60,749 bases of DNA from Helochares maculicollis (GCA_033557835.1 JAWQRO010000080.1:1-60749); one strand, 5' to 3'; positions 1-13,700 are shown, counted from the stretch's first letter. Numbers and translations are program-made. Notes: generated by a model not told the origin, from the letters alone.

Positions 1-2835
1 TATATATATGTATATAAAATTGTTCAGAAAATAGGCATATGTGAATTAGCGAGTTTATTTAGAAAATTTTGCAATGAGGTAAAAGCGAAACATATTTGAA
101 ATTTTTAGAAGGGGGCAACGATGCGTTAACATTCGCAATGCAAATGCTCGCAACTAAAATCGCTAAAATCCCCATTTTACCGCTTTTTATTTATAAATTC
201 CTCAAATCCTCACAATATCCTCGGATAAAATACAGCCCTTTTACACCTGCACGTGTCTCCGTTCCCGTGCTTTGGCGAGGCGACGAACTTGTCGTTTTGG
301 TAGGTTTAAACAAATATTTAACTAACCTTTCAACTCCAACCAGGTGGATAATAATTATTCCGTTGCATATTGTACATTATTTTTAAACAAAACACCACTC
401 CTACTCTAAAATACATAAAGGAATAACAACCTGGGATGTTGTACAGTTTTCAGTTAATGTATTTTCCCTGTTTCCCCAGATCTGTTGGGGAATATGTCGA
501 CCTGAAACACAGATACTCTACCGCACAAACACAGAGAAAAGCGATACAAGGACGCGTTTCCCTGTGTGGAGAAGTTGCAATCACGACTAACTCGATTTTT
601 CCCTCTATCTCTATCTTACTCTCTATACGAGCTTATATCTAATTTATGGTTATACAAGAGGCTACGTGTCGAATAGTAAGCTTTTGATCCGTGGTCTTTA
701 TGTTTGCTGTGTAAATTTTTATTGGACTCTTCGACCTTTGTCAAATACGGGGGAAAGAGGCCCATTCTTGGATGAAATAGCACCACCATAACCCGAAAAA
801 TATACGGTCAGGAAAGAACTCGACTTCATGATGAAAGAGTTTGGATCACAGCTTATGTTTATTTTATCGTTGTGCTATAATCTCGAATGGAGGAAGTTTA
901 TTTTGAGGGAAACCTATCAAGGAAACTCTTTTTTGTTTTATTATCATGGCTTAAGCCTCTATGGCAACTTTATTAAACCACAGGCTATGTCCAATTATTA
1001 TTTATAAGATATTTTTATTTATTAGGTATTATTATTTATAAAGGAATACTTTCTTGATATAATATCGTTTAGGGCCATGGAAACGCTGAGCACTATTTAT
1101 GTCGTCGATTAACATCCCCGATATCCCTGTTAAAGTTCACTTGATATTAATCTAAATTTATAAATGTACACTTAGTACAAACTTAAATCTTGATATAAAA
1201 TGTTTACCAATTATCAAGAGGGATTTTAGAGAAAAACATTTCCAGGTTATAAAAAGCACCAAAGTAAAACTTTAAATGATTGTCTTAACTTTTCAAAGAA
1301 GTTAGAAAATATATTTCTGAGCACAAAGAGAAAAAATAATTATTATTCAAAGAAGAGAACTTCAAACATTCCTCATTTGTGCACAATGTAACCTATTAAT
1401 CTTCCCGTCCAAGGGACCGTTGACTTTTTGCTTTTGATCTAGGGGCTTCTTTCGTCAGTTCCAAGGCTTGTTTTACCTGTCCGCTCATGTTATCAATCTT
1501 GTTACGGAGCGAGATTGGCGTGACACACAGATTTTACAAGATTTTCAGGGCATCGATCCACATCCGGCGTATAACAGGAGATGAGTCGCCTCCGGGAAAA
1601 AAGTTTCCAGCTGGAGATTAAGAAGTTTCCCGGTTGAAACTAAGTCCAAAAACGTGTCTTTCGAACGTGATCTGCGTATATAACATTACAAATACATATT
1701 ATGAATGTACATGACGTATTCGGAGGGAGATCCAGTTAAGGGATATAACAATAATAATAAAAAATAAAATTTTTCGAATTTCCCCAGGAAGTCTTTTAGT
1801 ATGTGGCTGGTACGGCTCGGCGAAGCCAGTGGTGGAATCAACAGAAATATAGATTCGGAAGCAGCAATAAAAAGTGCCCCCGTTTCGCAGCGGCACCCCT
1901 CTTTGAATTTATTATCGAGATCAATTTTTGCTATCAATTCGCCCCGATTGAACTGACAGAAGGAAATATTTGCTTTAATTTGGAAAGGAAAACCCGTTCG
2001 GGAATCATATTCGATAAAAAAACGCCTCCCCTGCACATTGAAATCTCCATATCATTCAAATTCCATTTGCAATTTTTTACTTTTAGGGTTTCTTGCAGAT
2101 TTCAGATGAGCTATTAGGGAAGAGAGAGCGGCTACAAAGAGGTTCATAATGGATATGTCGTTTGCATATCATAACCCTCCTGCTGGCACCGCTTAAGTGA
2201 GGATGTTAAGATAATTTCTGCTGGTACTTCATTACAAAATCGGTTACACGGAAACTCTTGTCACTGATTTTGAATTACTGATTAACTTGTAATATTCATC
2301 AGATAGATGTTCCATCAAAGTTATCTATGGCTACCATAAATTTTAATTAATGGAACGCAATTTGTGATTAATAGAATAAGAGAACAATTCAAATGGCCTC
2401 AGGAAGGGCTTTCGAGTTTTCGAGGCGATCGTTTGTATTTACAACACTCGAGTTGAATAATCTGGGATATAAACATTTAAAAGTAACCGTCTTTAAATTT
2501 TCAACTTTGGCTTCTAAAGTTGTTCCTTTTAAGTTTCAAGCTAAGTTTCGTTGATTTGAAGTTACGTTGCACGTAAATAATAGATGAATCTCACAGTGCT
2601 TACTTCTTTTGCTTTCGCAGCCTCTTGAGGTTTCTACGTCTTAAGAGTAATTGTGTTAACGTCGCTAAAAGTGCTTCACAAATGAAAGACTTGCGGCGAG
2701 CGCACCTCAAAACGAGAAAATCTAGTTGAAAAATATTATTTTCTTGTCGATTGCAATATACATGAGTAGTTTTGTTTAATTAATAAGAAGGATGTTTTAA
2801 ATTATTTTTATATAGTGATATAGAGGGCGCTACTA
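1..2835. other. AT-rich non-coding DNA, no gene seen
   Basis: I see no convincing coding region. The first 16 bases are a short TA-rich tract. Two GC-richer stretches (about 1390-1680 and 1790-2120) break the AT-rich background. The second has overlapping open frames on both strands (about 1686-2117), which look like by-products of composition: they have no recognisable domain and no splice or promoter context. Confidence 0.6.
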
Positions 2836-2839
2836 ATAC

Positions 2840-3720
2840 AATGTCAGCAGTAAAAGAAAACCTCCATGTCGCAATGAGGAAAATGTATTATGTGTATGGA
2901 GACTTATTGAAGGTCAATTAGTGTCAACGTTGGTTTAGATCTAACGATCTACTTTTCACTTCTCTGATCAAAGTACGCGTCCGGTAAAGGTTTGATAATT
3001 ACCCTTTAAAAACACTGCTGGAAACGAATCCCAAATTGAGTATCTAGGAAATAGCAAAGACTCTTCAAACTACTTGGTCAACAGTTCAAAGCCATCTTCA
3101 AGAACTCGGAAAGACTTATAAGCAGTATTTATTTGTGCAGACAAAGAAATGAATCATTTTTACACAAGATTGTTACTGGTGACATGAAATGTGTTTAGTA
3201 GAACAACAATCGCTGTTTCCAATTTACCAAGCCATACACATTCCCAACCCTTTCCTCACTTTAAAGAAAGTTGTTGTGCGTTTGGTGAAAATGTGGAGGT
3301 AAAATTAATTTTGAACAACTGAAACAGAGAGAAATAGTTACGCTGGAATTGCATTGGCCATAAATGGATAGAATGCATAATCAAGTCAGGTCAACTGAAA
3401 AGAAACCTATTGTTACATGATAAAGCCCGGCTGCATGCAGCAAAATTAAACAAAGAATAGATAAGGCATCTAAGCTGGCAGGTTTTACTACATCTTTTAT
3501 ATCCTCCACCCACATAGCACCATCTAATTATTATTTATTTCGCTTTATGGAACATTACCCGAAAAATAAAAATTTCAAAAATGTCGATGATGTTCGAACT
3601 CACCTAGAAATATATTTTTCTAAAAATAATACAAAATTTTATGAACAGGAGATTAAAATTCTACCAAAAAGATGATAAAATGTCCTAAATAACGATCGAA
3701 ATTGTATAATCGATTAAAAG
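2840..3720 (+). pseudogene. mariner-family transposase relic 1
   Basis: This is a decayed Tc1/mariner-type transposase, readable only by moving between frames. In order it shows a CQRWF-like helix-turn-helix segment (near 2928), a block reading ETNPKLS...EIAKTLQTTWSTVQSHLQELG (about 3024-3115, one stop inside) that matches the second DNA-binding helix region, then DKARLHAAKLNKE (about 3421), matching the mariner DNARPH catalytic motif. After that come a WQVLLH...YPPP block and a YYLFRFMEHYPK block (about 3530-3560) matching the usual end of the catalytic domain. Stops and frameshifts are frequent, so it cannot be active. I did not find terminal inverted repeats. Confidence 0.8.
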
Positions 3721-4435
3721 TACAAAGAACGTTTTGGCTATCACCTAAATAATTGATTGCTTATGAGAACTAATATAACTTAATTCAGACAACAAATAAA
3801 TGAATACTATATTGATTAAGATAAACAAACTTCAGGTAAGTATTAATAATTTTAAACAGTGTGAAAGTTTTCAAAACAGATTGATAGATAAAAAGGTGTT
3901 TTTCAATGTTTGCATTGCAAAGTAATAGAAATTCTTAAGTTATGGTGATAAGAAACACGGCATTTTTGTAGGATGCTGCTTTGAGTCGGTTGGCGGAATA
4001 ATCTCCAGAAAATGCGCCAATTTTTTGCATGTAAAAAAATCTCTAGTTGAGTCAAGCGTATTTTTTCAGTTTCTGTGAAGCTTGCGGTCAAATGCTCCTC
4101 CAAATTAATATGGAACGTAAAAATTTGTATCTTTTCCTCTACTACTAGTAAGTCTATTTTTAGAATCACTTGCCTATTCTGTACCTTTCTTTTAAGAACA
4201 TGAAGCGTCGAGCAGTGATTTTTTAATAGCAGTAATATATACGGTAAAGAAACTTACGAAATTTTAAAATCTAAATTGGAAACGTCTTTTCAGCTGCGCG
4301 TTCTTGTGTTTTGATAATTTTCACTGCTGTGTGTTAATGAATGTCTAAAGAAATTTTAACAACGTTTTCGAATGACCTAGCCATATAATTAAAGCAAACT
4401 TTTTTAAACATTCAAAAAATTTGTTTTATTCTCAG
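3721..4435. other. non-coding DNA, nothing recognised
   Basis: AT-rich sequence between the mariner relic and the tandem array. An 88-codon open frame on the minus strand (3903-4169) has no recognisable motif and is probably chance. Confidence 0.5.
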
Positions 4436-4439
4436 CTTG

Positions 4440-5420
4440 CTGCGGCTGACGTAAAAATCAGATGTCCTTGAAAATTAAGGATAACATCTTATTCGCAGCC
4501 TACTTTCGGAGGTTGAAGAGATCGGCCCGCTACTGCCGTTAAAGTTAGCAGGTTGTCTGGAAGGTAAGAGAGAATGGATGTGCATCAGCCTGCTTCGGCC
4601 ATTGAAGAGATCACGTGGTCTGGAAATATTCATCCGTGACTATAACTAAATTTTCAGTGTACTTTAGAAGGTAAGAGAGAATGGATGTGCATCGCCCTAT
4701 TTCGGCCATTGAAGAGATTATGTGGTCTGGAAATATTCATCTGCGACTATGACGCAATTCTCAGTCTAGTTCAGTAGATAAGAGAGGATAGATGTGCATC
4801 GGCTTGCTTTGGCCCATTTCGGCCAGCCTCGCCCATTGAAGAGATCACGTGGTCTACAAATATTCATCCGCGACTATGACTCAATTCTCAGTCTAGTTCA
4901 GAGGTTAAGCGAGGATGGATGTGCATCGGCCCGTCTCAGCCGTTGAAGAGGTCACGTGGTCTGGAAATATTCATCGACTATGAATCAATATATTCTCAGT
5001 CTAATTCCGAAGATAAGGGAAGTCGGATGTCCATTGGCCCGTTACGGCCCGCATCGGCCGTTGAAAAGATCAGTTGGTGTGGAAATATTCATTCGCGCCT
5101 TTGACAACACATTATCAGTCTAATTTTGAAGGTAAAATAGATTGAACGCGCTTCTATACTTTTTCTTCGCTCATCACTTGTTTTATTTTTATTTTAGCAT
5201 CAGCCGATGATGCTTTCATTAAGGCCGAATCATCTTATTCGCATTCTGATTTAGGCGGTTAAAGAGATTGGATGTGCTTGAATATCCTTTCCTTCACTAT
5301 AACTTGTTTTATCTTCAACTTTGTTGAAGTTTCGATGGTAAGAGAGCACGGATGTGCTTCTATATTATTTCTTTGCTCATCACTTATTCTATTTTAATTA
5401 TAGCATCGTCAGAAGAAGAG
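4440..5420. repeat. tandem array, unit about 107-128 bp
   Basis: About eight diverged copies follow one another. A GGATGTGCATC-like landmark occurs near 4576, 4683, 4791, 4917, 5025, 5141, 5269 and 5349, so spacings are 107, 108, 126, 108, 116, 128 and 80 bp. The first five copies share a TGGAAATATTCAT block and a CTCAGTCTA block. The last copies differ and share a segment running from GCTTCTATA to TTATAGCATC (5151-5203 and 5357-5408). The array is GC-richer than its surroundings. The short open frame at 4919-5104 is only a translation of the repeat. Confidence 0.85.
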
Positions 5421-5424
5421 ATTA

Positions 5425-8010
5425 GATGAGATTAATTTTATAGTTCGAATCACCATCACCCATATAAGGTGACTAAGATTAGACGAAGTTTTAATATGTA
5501 AAGAATTGATGAGACTGTTTGTTTACTGGTCATCTCACTTCTTTTTTTTTCGATCTTGTGGTTCTGGTGAAGAGTCCTTCTTGCAAGAATCTAGCGCTCT
5601 ACCATAGATTATGTAGTTTATGTATTATGTGTACTCTCTGGCCCAGACATGGGAATATGTCATTGCCACTATCATATTTATTTCTCAATTCACTGTAATC
5701 ACTAATAATTTATACACCCCATTGCTCTTTAGCACTATCAAAATCTGTGTTTTTTATTTCCGTCATTTTAATGAAATATACACGAAATAAAAATTAAAAT
5801 GTGAACATGTGTTGGAGCAGCGCATGTATTGGAGCGACGCATGCGCACATCACTTGCTAGAAAAATAACAGGCGTATAAGAAATTCCAATGAGGGGTCAA
5901 ACTCGCCATCTGTAACTGATTATTCATATCAATGATGAGTGTCATTCGTTAAATGTATCCAAAGGGGTGAAGATGACAAATTGTTTTAAATATGGAATAA
6001 AATCAGTATTTTCAGGTAATAATATTTTACAATTTTCAAAAAAAAATCCCTTGCGATTATGATTGTAGGGAGGAGCACAATTTAGACGTCCCAAATTTTA
6101 GAACACTTGACTAGATAGGTGTGAAAAATTACTTGAAACCAATGCTTATGCTTGTTTTTTAATCAAAATATTGTTTGATAATCAAAGTCGACTTACCTAT
6201 CTCTTAAAAATAAGCACCTTTATCTTCATCATAGACTACATTTGATTGATAAAACCTTAAAAGACGATTTTAATTTCGTGTTAGCGACTATGATGTCTGG
6301 CAGCTAGAATCTTAGATGCTCGATTTTTATAAAATGAATAGTGCAACGTTTTGGACATTCAAATGAGCCTGCCACCGATCATTGAACAGACGTCATTTTT
6401 ATGGAAGTAATTCTCATTTGAAACTTTACTACGAAGCCTTTGAAATTTTTATGACGAATACTTTCGGGTAAGGATGGAGTTCAAAAGCTGGAAAACACAT
6501 GCAAAGTTACTTACCGACAGCGGGACTCGATTCAAATCAACCTAAAAAGTTTATTTTCGAATGTTAAATTTTCCTTTCGGCCGTAAAATAAAGACCTTGT
6601 AAGAAAACATAAGAGAGAGCAAGGGAACCGTTTTGGTTTTTATTTGCATACATAATAAATTGTTGGAGAACGAGCTCTGAGCTTGGGGATAGCTTTAACG
6701 AACATGAGAGCATATTTGCTTTTTAGATTATAATCATTTGGCTTGAAAACTGCACTTAAGAGTGTAACTAATGTACATTGGGGATGTGGGTTGGGAATGT
6801 AGTCTGCTGACACCAAGCGGGAGTTAAAAATGAGACTGAAGAACTTTTATTTGGGAAAAACCTGACGTAGCATAAAGCTGGAGGATTCAAACATTGACTT
6901 TACTATTTATGTCCATTATTTACCTAACTGGGACGTACCTATATCAAATGTCGCAAATAGCGTCGCGACGCTAGGAGCCGTAGTGACGAGATGAGGATAA
7001 CGTCAGCAGATGCATTTGTAAAGACGGGATTCCAGACAGTGGGAGGGGAAATTTGTAACCAGGTCAATATGTACAGTACATATCGAGTAACTTATTGTTT
7101 ACAACAGCAGAGGAACCCGCTCCTTCCATTTTCCATCTCTGCAGCCTTTAAGGTTATTTCCGTCGCCTCGACAGGCGTCAGGAATATTTTCCTCCGATAC
7201 TAATGGAATTCACGAAATTACATACCATTCCACGAATCCCTTAAAGTAATTGATTTTCTTCGCCTTTTAAGGGACTGTGTCATCGACTTACTCCTTTTAG
7301 GCGAAACACATAGTTCAAATTGACAAAGCAAGTTTGGTTTGTTACCAGCCAGTCGGCCTTTATTTTAATTTCCGCGTGAACTCTAACGATTTCATTACCA
7401 AGTTTCTCCCTTGCCTCCCTTTTTGTTATCTCCTTTAAGTGGGCGAGCGGAATCAATGTTTGCTCTTCCAATTTTCAAATTCCTAATCAACATAATTATC
7501 TATTCGTTTCCACCTGGATGCTTTGGCGCTGGCTGGTGAAAACGCGCTAGGAAGATTATCTGAATATATTTGTTGAACCCCTGGCGTAGCCGTGTGTGAA
7601 CATGTGAATGCTCCGTTTTACCAAAGGATGTTGTGTGGGGATTCCCTGAATTTATAAATAAACAGTTCGGGAACTGGGCTTAGTGGTTCGTATATTTTCA
7701 CACCCTTTGCTTGAGCCTAGTGTGAAGGATAAAAGGTCAAAGCGGTGCCCATATTATTTGTCTTGCGAACACTTTATTTGAAGAGCATTATTTATCAGGT
7801 GCCTACGCTTGGCTGATGTGTTAGAATGAAGCATTCCACTCTAAAATGCTTGATCGTGATTACTAATTGCGATTGGTAGTTTTCGGCTTTGATGATTTTA
7901 ATTTTTTAATTTAACTTAGCCTGCGGTTAGTTTTTCATTAAAAAAGTTTCGTTCACGAGGGAATTTGGTCCAATGACTTTTCGGCTGCAAATGTTTTTCT
8001 GGGCTGAAGT
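5425..8010. other. non-coding DNA, no gene seen
   Basis: AT-rich sequence with no recognisable exon. A CGCATGCGCA palindrome lies at 5838-5847. GC-richer patches occur around 6960-7200 and 7270-7480. Short open frames there (6991-7203 plus, 7280-7471 minus) have no motif I recognise. Confidence 0.5.
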
Positions 8011-8013
8011 GAA

Positions 8014-8370
8014 AGGCAAAGTTTAAATTATATATTTACATATGCTTACATGTAAAAATTTACGCTGAATTAATTTTTACGCCGCAAGGATATTCTCTAC
8101 CGATTTCTACGTGGATCTTTTTAAATGTATCACGTTTCGTGGCATGTTTAAATGAAATTATTTTTGTTTGTTTTACAAGCCTTAAGAGTATATTTTTTAA
8201 ATCGTTTCTTCAATTCGGTAAATATAATTTTAACTACAAAAACCGCCGCTTAACGCTGGTTAAACGTTTCATCAAAGAATAACGTTGTACCAAACAATGT
8301 TAAACGATTTTTTCTCATTAAGAAATAATATAGTTAAGGGAAAACGGGTAGAAAATTAAAAACATGTTCC
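8014..8370 (+). repeat. left arm of a 2.7-kb inverted repeat
   Basis: The reverse complement of 10433-10700 aligns along this whole arm. Shared blocks include the AGGCAAAGTTTAAATTA outer end, TTTACGCTGAATTAATTTTTA, TATCACGTTTCGTGG, ACGTTGTACCAAACAAT and AAAACGGGTAGAAAA. This left copy has two extra internal stretches of several tens of bases. The match is about 80 percent by eye, so the structure is old. Confidence 0.85.
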
Positions 8371-10432
8371 GGTATTTTCTCACTTACGTCTGTAAAATGT
8401 TTTTTCTAATAATAATACGACAATTATAGCTTATTTCTTACAATTATAAAACATAATAAATAAGCATGCAAGAATAAATATTTTCATTTTTCTACATTTA
8501 ATGAAGAAGGCATCAAATTTTATTTGCAATTTGCCCTTTGTCGCAAATCTGTCGATCAGTAGTCAAGGCATCGATGACTTACATCGTTTCTTGCCGTTGA
8601 AATCGTATCATAATCTATAATATTTCTTATAAAATGGTCCATAATTTCCATCAAAGTGAATAAACTTGTTTATATAAATGGTGTTGACTGTTTTTTTCAC
8701 ATTTCTTGTGAATTCATTGAGTTCATACACGATATTGTTTGCAGTTATTTCTTCGGCATAACTAACGCTTGGATGTGAGTGCAGAAAAATACTCCAAGTG
8801 TGATTAAAAACCAATATAAAATGGATTTTCAGAATTATTCCGCACATGAAACGTGGATTGCTGTAGAAATTTTGGATAACATAACATTGTAGATTGATAA
8901 AATACTTTGCACATTTACCTCTTCTAAACCTGATGGTTTCACTAAAACCACTATTTCGTTTATATCAATAAAATAGTGTCTACGTGTCATCGTTCGTAGT
9001 TGCTTAGCTCTGGCCAAATGTTCTACCACAAACCTTTCCAATATTTTTTTAATATTATTATGTTTTACTCATATAAAAAAGAAGAAATGAAGGCAAAACA
9101 CAGGGAAAATTTAGTATGTTATATTCTTGTCACAGATATTTTACCAAAATGTTTCAAATTTCTACAAAAATTGCACCTTGAGAGCAGTCATCAATATGAA
9201 AATTGTTGTTAATATAAGCAAAACTACTGTTGTACTGAAATTAGTTGTTTGATTTCTTCAATCTGATGAAGATTGCTGAATGAAGTGCTGCTTTATAATC
9301 TGCAAAGACTGGTTAAGAATTGAATCGGTACTTTCTCAGGACGCCCTTTCAGTAAGCTTTAGGCAATCTTGTTCCCTAAAAATTGTGTTGTCTTCAACCT
9401 GTTATTCTTAAAAGAAATTAAGGTTTTAGAAAAATGATTACGCTGGAGGGAAATGAACATTTCTATACTGTTTTCTGTACCAGCTGGTTAAGTTCCCAAA
9501 TATTAGCTTCAAGCTGACACGACATATTGAAATTTATGGTTATTTTTAATGCATTAATTTAAAAAATCGGAATTCATTCTGTAAAGCCACATATTGAAAC
9601 CATAAAATTATTTGCGGTTCATGTCATCATCTGGATGTATGAGGAATTAAAATTCGCAGTTTGACTCTGAGTTGTACTAAAGATGGAAATTTGACGATCA
9701 TATGCTCATAAAGTGATCATCTATCGCCTAGTTCTACCAAGCAAATTTGATAATTTTTTTTCATGTTGAAGTATTAGAGACTACTCTTCGTTGTAGAATA
9801 TCTCCAGATGATTAAATATAATATATACAATACTATTTAATTTAAAGCTTCAATGATGCTAAAAAGAGAGAGAAAGCACAAGTGGTTTGACGAAGTATGG
9901 AACAAAGTGTTTTAACGGGAGAGAGAGCAACGGAGAGCTCAAGCAATACCGATTGATAGCAAAATAAACAATAAGAGCGATCAAAAGGGAATGGACAAAT
10001 AAAAAACCGGTTTTGTTGAGATTAAAATTCAAGACCTTGAAGAAATGTTGCAAGAAACCGTAGAAACTCTCGAATAATGAACTAGTTTATCCACTTTGAT
10101 GGGAATTATAGACCATTTCATAGAAAATATTACAGATTATGATACGATTTCAACAGTAAGAAGGGGTGTGTGACAATCTAAGCCTTGACCACTGAACGAC
10201 AGCTTCGCGCCAAGGGGCACGAGAAAAACGCAAATAACATTAGATGTCTTAATACAATAGCAAGAAAGTGCAAATCTAAATAAATATAAATGATCTCAAG
10301 CACAAATGATGACAGAATCACATTTATTTTTGTATGCATATTTATCATTTTTCTATATATGTAAGAAATAAGTTACAATTGTCATTATTATTATAGAAAT
10401 CACAAATTACTAAAATAAATGATAAAATACTG
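8371..10432. other. interior of the inverted-repeat unit
   Basis: About 2.1 kb between the arms. Two short minus-strand open frames (8608-8847 and 8835-9041) abut in different frames, and another lies at 9859-10053. None has a transposase or other motif I recognise. If the arms are transposon ends, this interior is too decayed to classify. Confidence 0.4.
9711..9780 (+). repeat. direct repeat copy 1 (70 bp)
   Basis: AAGTGATCA-CTATCGC-TAGTTC-...-TCATGTTGAAGTATTA is repeated at 10701-10770 with about 85 percent identity. The second copy starts exactly where the right inverted arm stops. Confidence 0.8.
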
Positions 10433-10700
10433 GAGTAGGTTTTTACTTTTCTACCCGTTTTTCCTTAACTGCATAATTTCCTAATGAGAAGACATCGTGT
10501 ATTATTGTTTGGTACAACGTACTACTTTCTATTCAAAAAATTTAAAAAATGATATTTACTGAATTGAAGAAACGATAGACACACCACGAAACGTGATACT
10601 TTTAACAAATCCACGTCGGAATATCCTTGGGGCATAAAAATTAATTCAGCGTAAATTTTTATGTTAGCATATGTAAATATGTAATTTAAACTTTGCCTAG
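10433..10700 (-). repeat. right arm of the 2.7-kb inverted repeat
   Basis: This is the inverted partner of 8014-8370. Its outer end reads CTTTGCCTAG at 10691-10700. I see no matching target-site duplication beside the two outer ends. Confidence 0.85.
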
Positions 10701-10770
10701 AAAGTGATCAATTATCGCTTAGTTCCACTAAGCCAATTTGAGAAATTTTTTCATGTTGAAATATTATCAG
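10701..10770 (+). repeat. direct repeat copy 2 (70 bp)
   Basis: Partner of 9711-9780. It begins at the outer edge of the right inverted arm, so it may mark an insertion boundary. Confidence 0.8.
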
Positions 10771-13700
10771 ACCAGAGTTTCAAACACCAAATAATACTTG
10801 CCCATAGAATAAACAGCACTACCATGACATTATTTTAACTGAATGGAGCGTTTTGCCTTAAATTAGTAGTTTAAATCTAGAGATATACTCAGTGGAAAAT
10901 TCAAAATTCTACAGTAAAAGAACGCTGGCATCATGTGAGTGAGAAAATCGACGATTTTTGTCAAGTGTTTTAATTCATGAATTAAAGAATGTATTTGAAT
11001 TAAGCTACTCAAATTTGTTTTGCTATGACCTTAAAAAATATGTTTGTCAAATTCTATAGGTAGAAAATTTATATATGAGGTTCCTTTTTACCTACTAAGA
11101 CTTTTAGGTAGTTAGTTATCTAGTAAAAAATGTTTCATCACAGTTATAGGCCATCAGAATATAGAATATAGTACAGGTAAAATGAAGTAATCTCTGGTAC
11201 AGATGAAAATTCCAACGCTCAGGTTTTACATTATGAATCTAGAGAATGACGTGATATGATACGCGTATTACTCACCTGCTAAAAGTCTAAGAATGAATAT
11301 CGTTCTAGAAATGCATTCCATATAAAAGAGCTCACCTGAAAAATAAAATTCGCGAAACAACTATGCCGTTTATCTTTGAAAATACCGATGGTCGTATATC
11401 CTGCGGGACATGTAATCCAATATCGAGAGCTAACGTCTGTCTCATGAAAGGATGAGCTCTTGCAGATGGCATTTAGAAAATTTGAAGAAAAATAGTTTGA
11501 AGTACAACAGGCCTGCACCAGAGCAGAAGCTCAGGCGGCTGCAGCAGCACGTATGAGGATGAATGGCTGCCTTTTGGGACATGAGATCCGCATTTTATAA
11601 CGTGTGGCAATGTATTTTACAGATGATAAATTTCAAACTGCATTTCCTTGCTAGATAGATAGATAAAAATGATGTAGCATTTTCCATTGAAAATTTTATA
11701 TTCCCTACCAGCAATGCAGTTTGCTGCCCTTCTCCGATGCTTTATGATAGCAAAATTTCATGGGCATAACCATTGTTGCTGAAATATATTCGGGCCAGAA
11801 TATAGCATTGTGTCAAATTTCATTGGCTGCGAGGTGATAAAATTTGATCAAGAGACCCGCTCGTCACTTTTAAAACTCCACCATCAATATTCATGTGTTG
11901 CGCTGTGCTTAAGCCGGGGCCGAATGATCGATTTTATCGTTGATAACGAAAAAAGACTTCATTAGACAAGATTGAGTTGCTTTTGAAGAAGATTCATTCA
12001 AACGCGTCACATAAATGACTGTTATTGTCGTATTGAAAGAGAAACCGTTCGATTCGAAGGACCACTTAAAAAATTCTCGCCAAAGAAGCTTCCAATATTA
12101 TATATTTCAATTTTTACATCTATTCCAATATTTCTATAAACATATAACTATCAAGCATTCATAAACTAGTTAAATTTATATCAATTTTGATCCCGAACAA
12201 AACTCATTATAAATAATTACAAAAAGTTACCCAAAAACTTTCAAAATTGGGAAGAGTATCGCAGCTGGAATGCCTTTTATCTTTACACTTCTACAGTTAA
12301 AAGAGCAAAAAACAATTTTATGGAAAAACGCTGAAATATTTCGCCCTTTTTGTCCACGTGTTGTTTTCGAGGAAGTGGGATCCGGAGACCCCTGACTAGA
12401 AGCCTTCAAATATTTAAAACGACGCAACTAAAGGCATCCCTGCGCCAGTCATAAAAAAATCTTGCACCCTTCTGGAAACTCTAATTTAATACTTCATTTA
12501 ATTTGCTCCAATTTTTCTCAAATTTGCGTTTTTCAACGCGCTCGCAGTGAAAAATAAAAGGAGGGCGTAGCGGAGCAGAAGTGATTTTTCTCCTTTCTCA
12601 TAAACGACAAAAAATGACATCAAAAAATTCAAATGTATTCATTGATTTTTTTATCTGTCATATCGTTGATGCTCCATTTTTATCTATCATTTCGCTGGAG
12701 GTGGGCGTCAACTCATTTTCACCGCTTGCCGTTTTACTTCAATTCCTGACTAAATCCCCTAACATGCGGAAGTGTGCGTAATATTTTTAGAAATTTAGGT
12801 GGGAACGACCCTTAGTATCATAGAGACAAGTTAAAATATCTTTCTTGGGCAAGACGTGTGCTATCTGCGGTGAAAGCTCGTTTCGAATCGTCCTCTTTTC
12901 GTGTGGATGCACTTGATTACCTTTCGGTAGGATGCATTTCCAATATATGTATTTTTAAGAGGAATGAACTTTTGAGCTTGGGGAAAGCTTGAGGAAGCGG
13001 TTGGGATTTTTCCGGCTTGTTTACCGGCGCTATTTTGGCTTGTTTGAGTAAAAAGGGTGAAGGGGTACGATTTTTATAATAACACCTCAATTCGCCAGCT
13101 GAGTCTGTATAATCAATAACTTTAATAGAACTTGCTTAGTATTTTTACAATCCTAGAGTAGAGTAAAGGAAAGATATGGCGATAACATGATGAAACTTTT
13201 TCAAGTAAGCCAGTCGTTTAAATAAAGCTACATAGTTGAAATTATGTAGATGTCTTTAATGCCTAATACAATTAGTAGTTCCAAACTTTCAACAAATCTG
13301 GATTACTGACAGGAGTTTTTTAAACCTAAAGAGTCCTGAAACCACAAACGGAACAATATTTGGTATGTGAGCAAAGTTGTGATATTTTGGGGGCCTACGA
13401 GTTATGTTATTAGAATAAATGAGCATATTCTGACTTACATTTTCCACTTTTCTGAATTAACAAAGTTGATTTTTTTTCTATAAACAATAAGCTCCGTAAA
13501 TTTCAGCCTTTGAATTGTTTCTTTAATTTCCGGTTTGAAATAGAATTTTGCTATTCATTGAATAGGACTGACAAAATGTTTTGTATTAGTAAAATGATGA
13601 TTACGAAACTCTTTGTACTCTGATAATACTTTCATGTTTTAAGTTTTAACTTTTCAAAGTTCGAAGCCATATTTTAATTAAAGCATTTTCAAATAAATGA

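Noticed and set aside
1686..2117. Overlapping open frames on both strands (104 and 116 codons)
   Set aside because: Simultaneous openness on both strands, no recognised domain and no splice or promoter context; best explained by local composition.
4919..5104. 61-codon plus-strand frame
   Set aside because: It is a translation of the 107-bp tandem repeat and contains the same peptide words twice.
5430..5465. AGTTCGAATC resembling a tRNA T-loop (B box)
   Set aside because: No A box, anticodon arm or acceptor stem can be drawn around it.
6679..12990. GAGCTTGGGGAWAGCTT at about 6680 and 12975
   Set aside because: A 17-bp near match, but the flanks do not align; likely coincidence.
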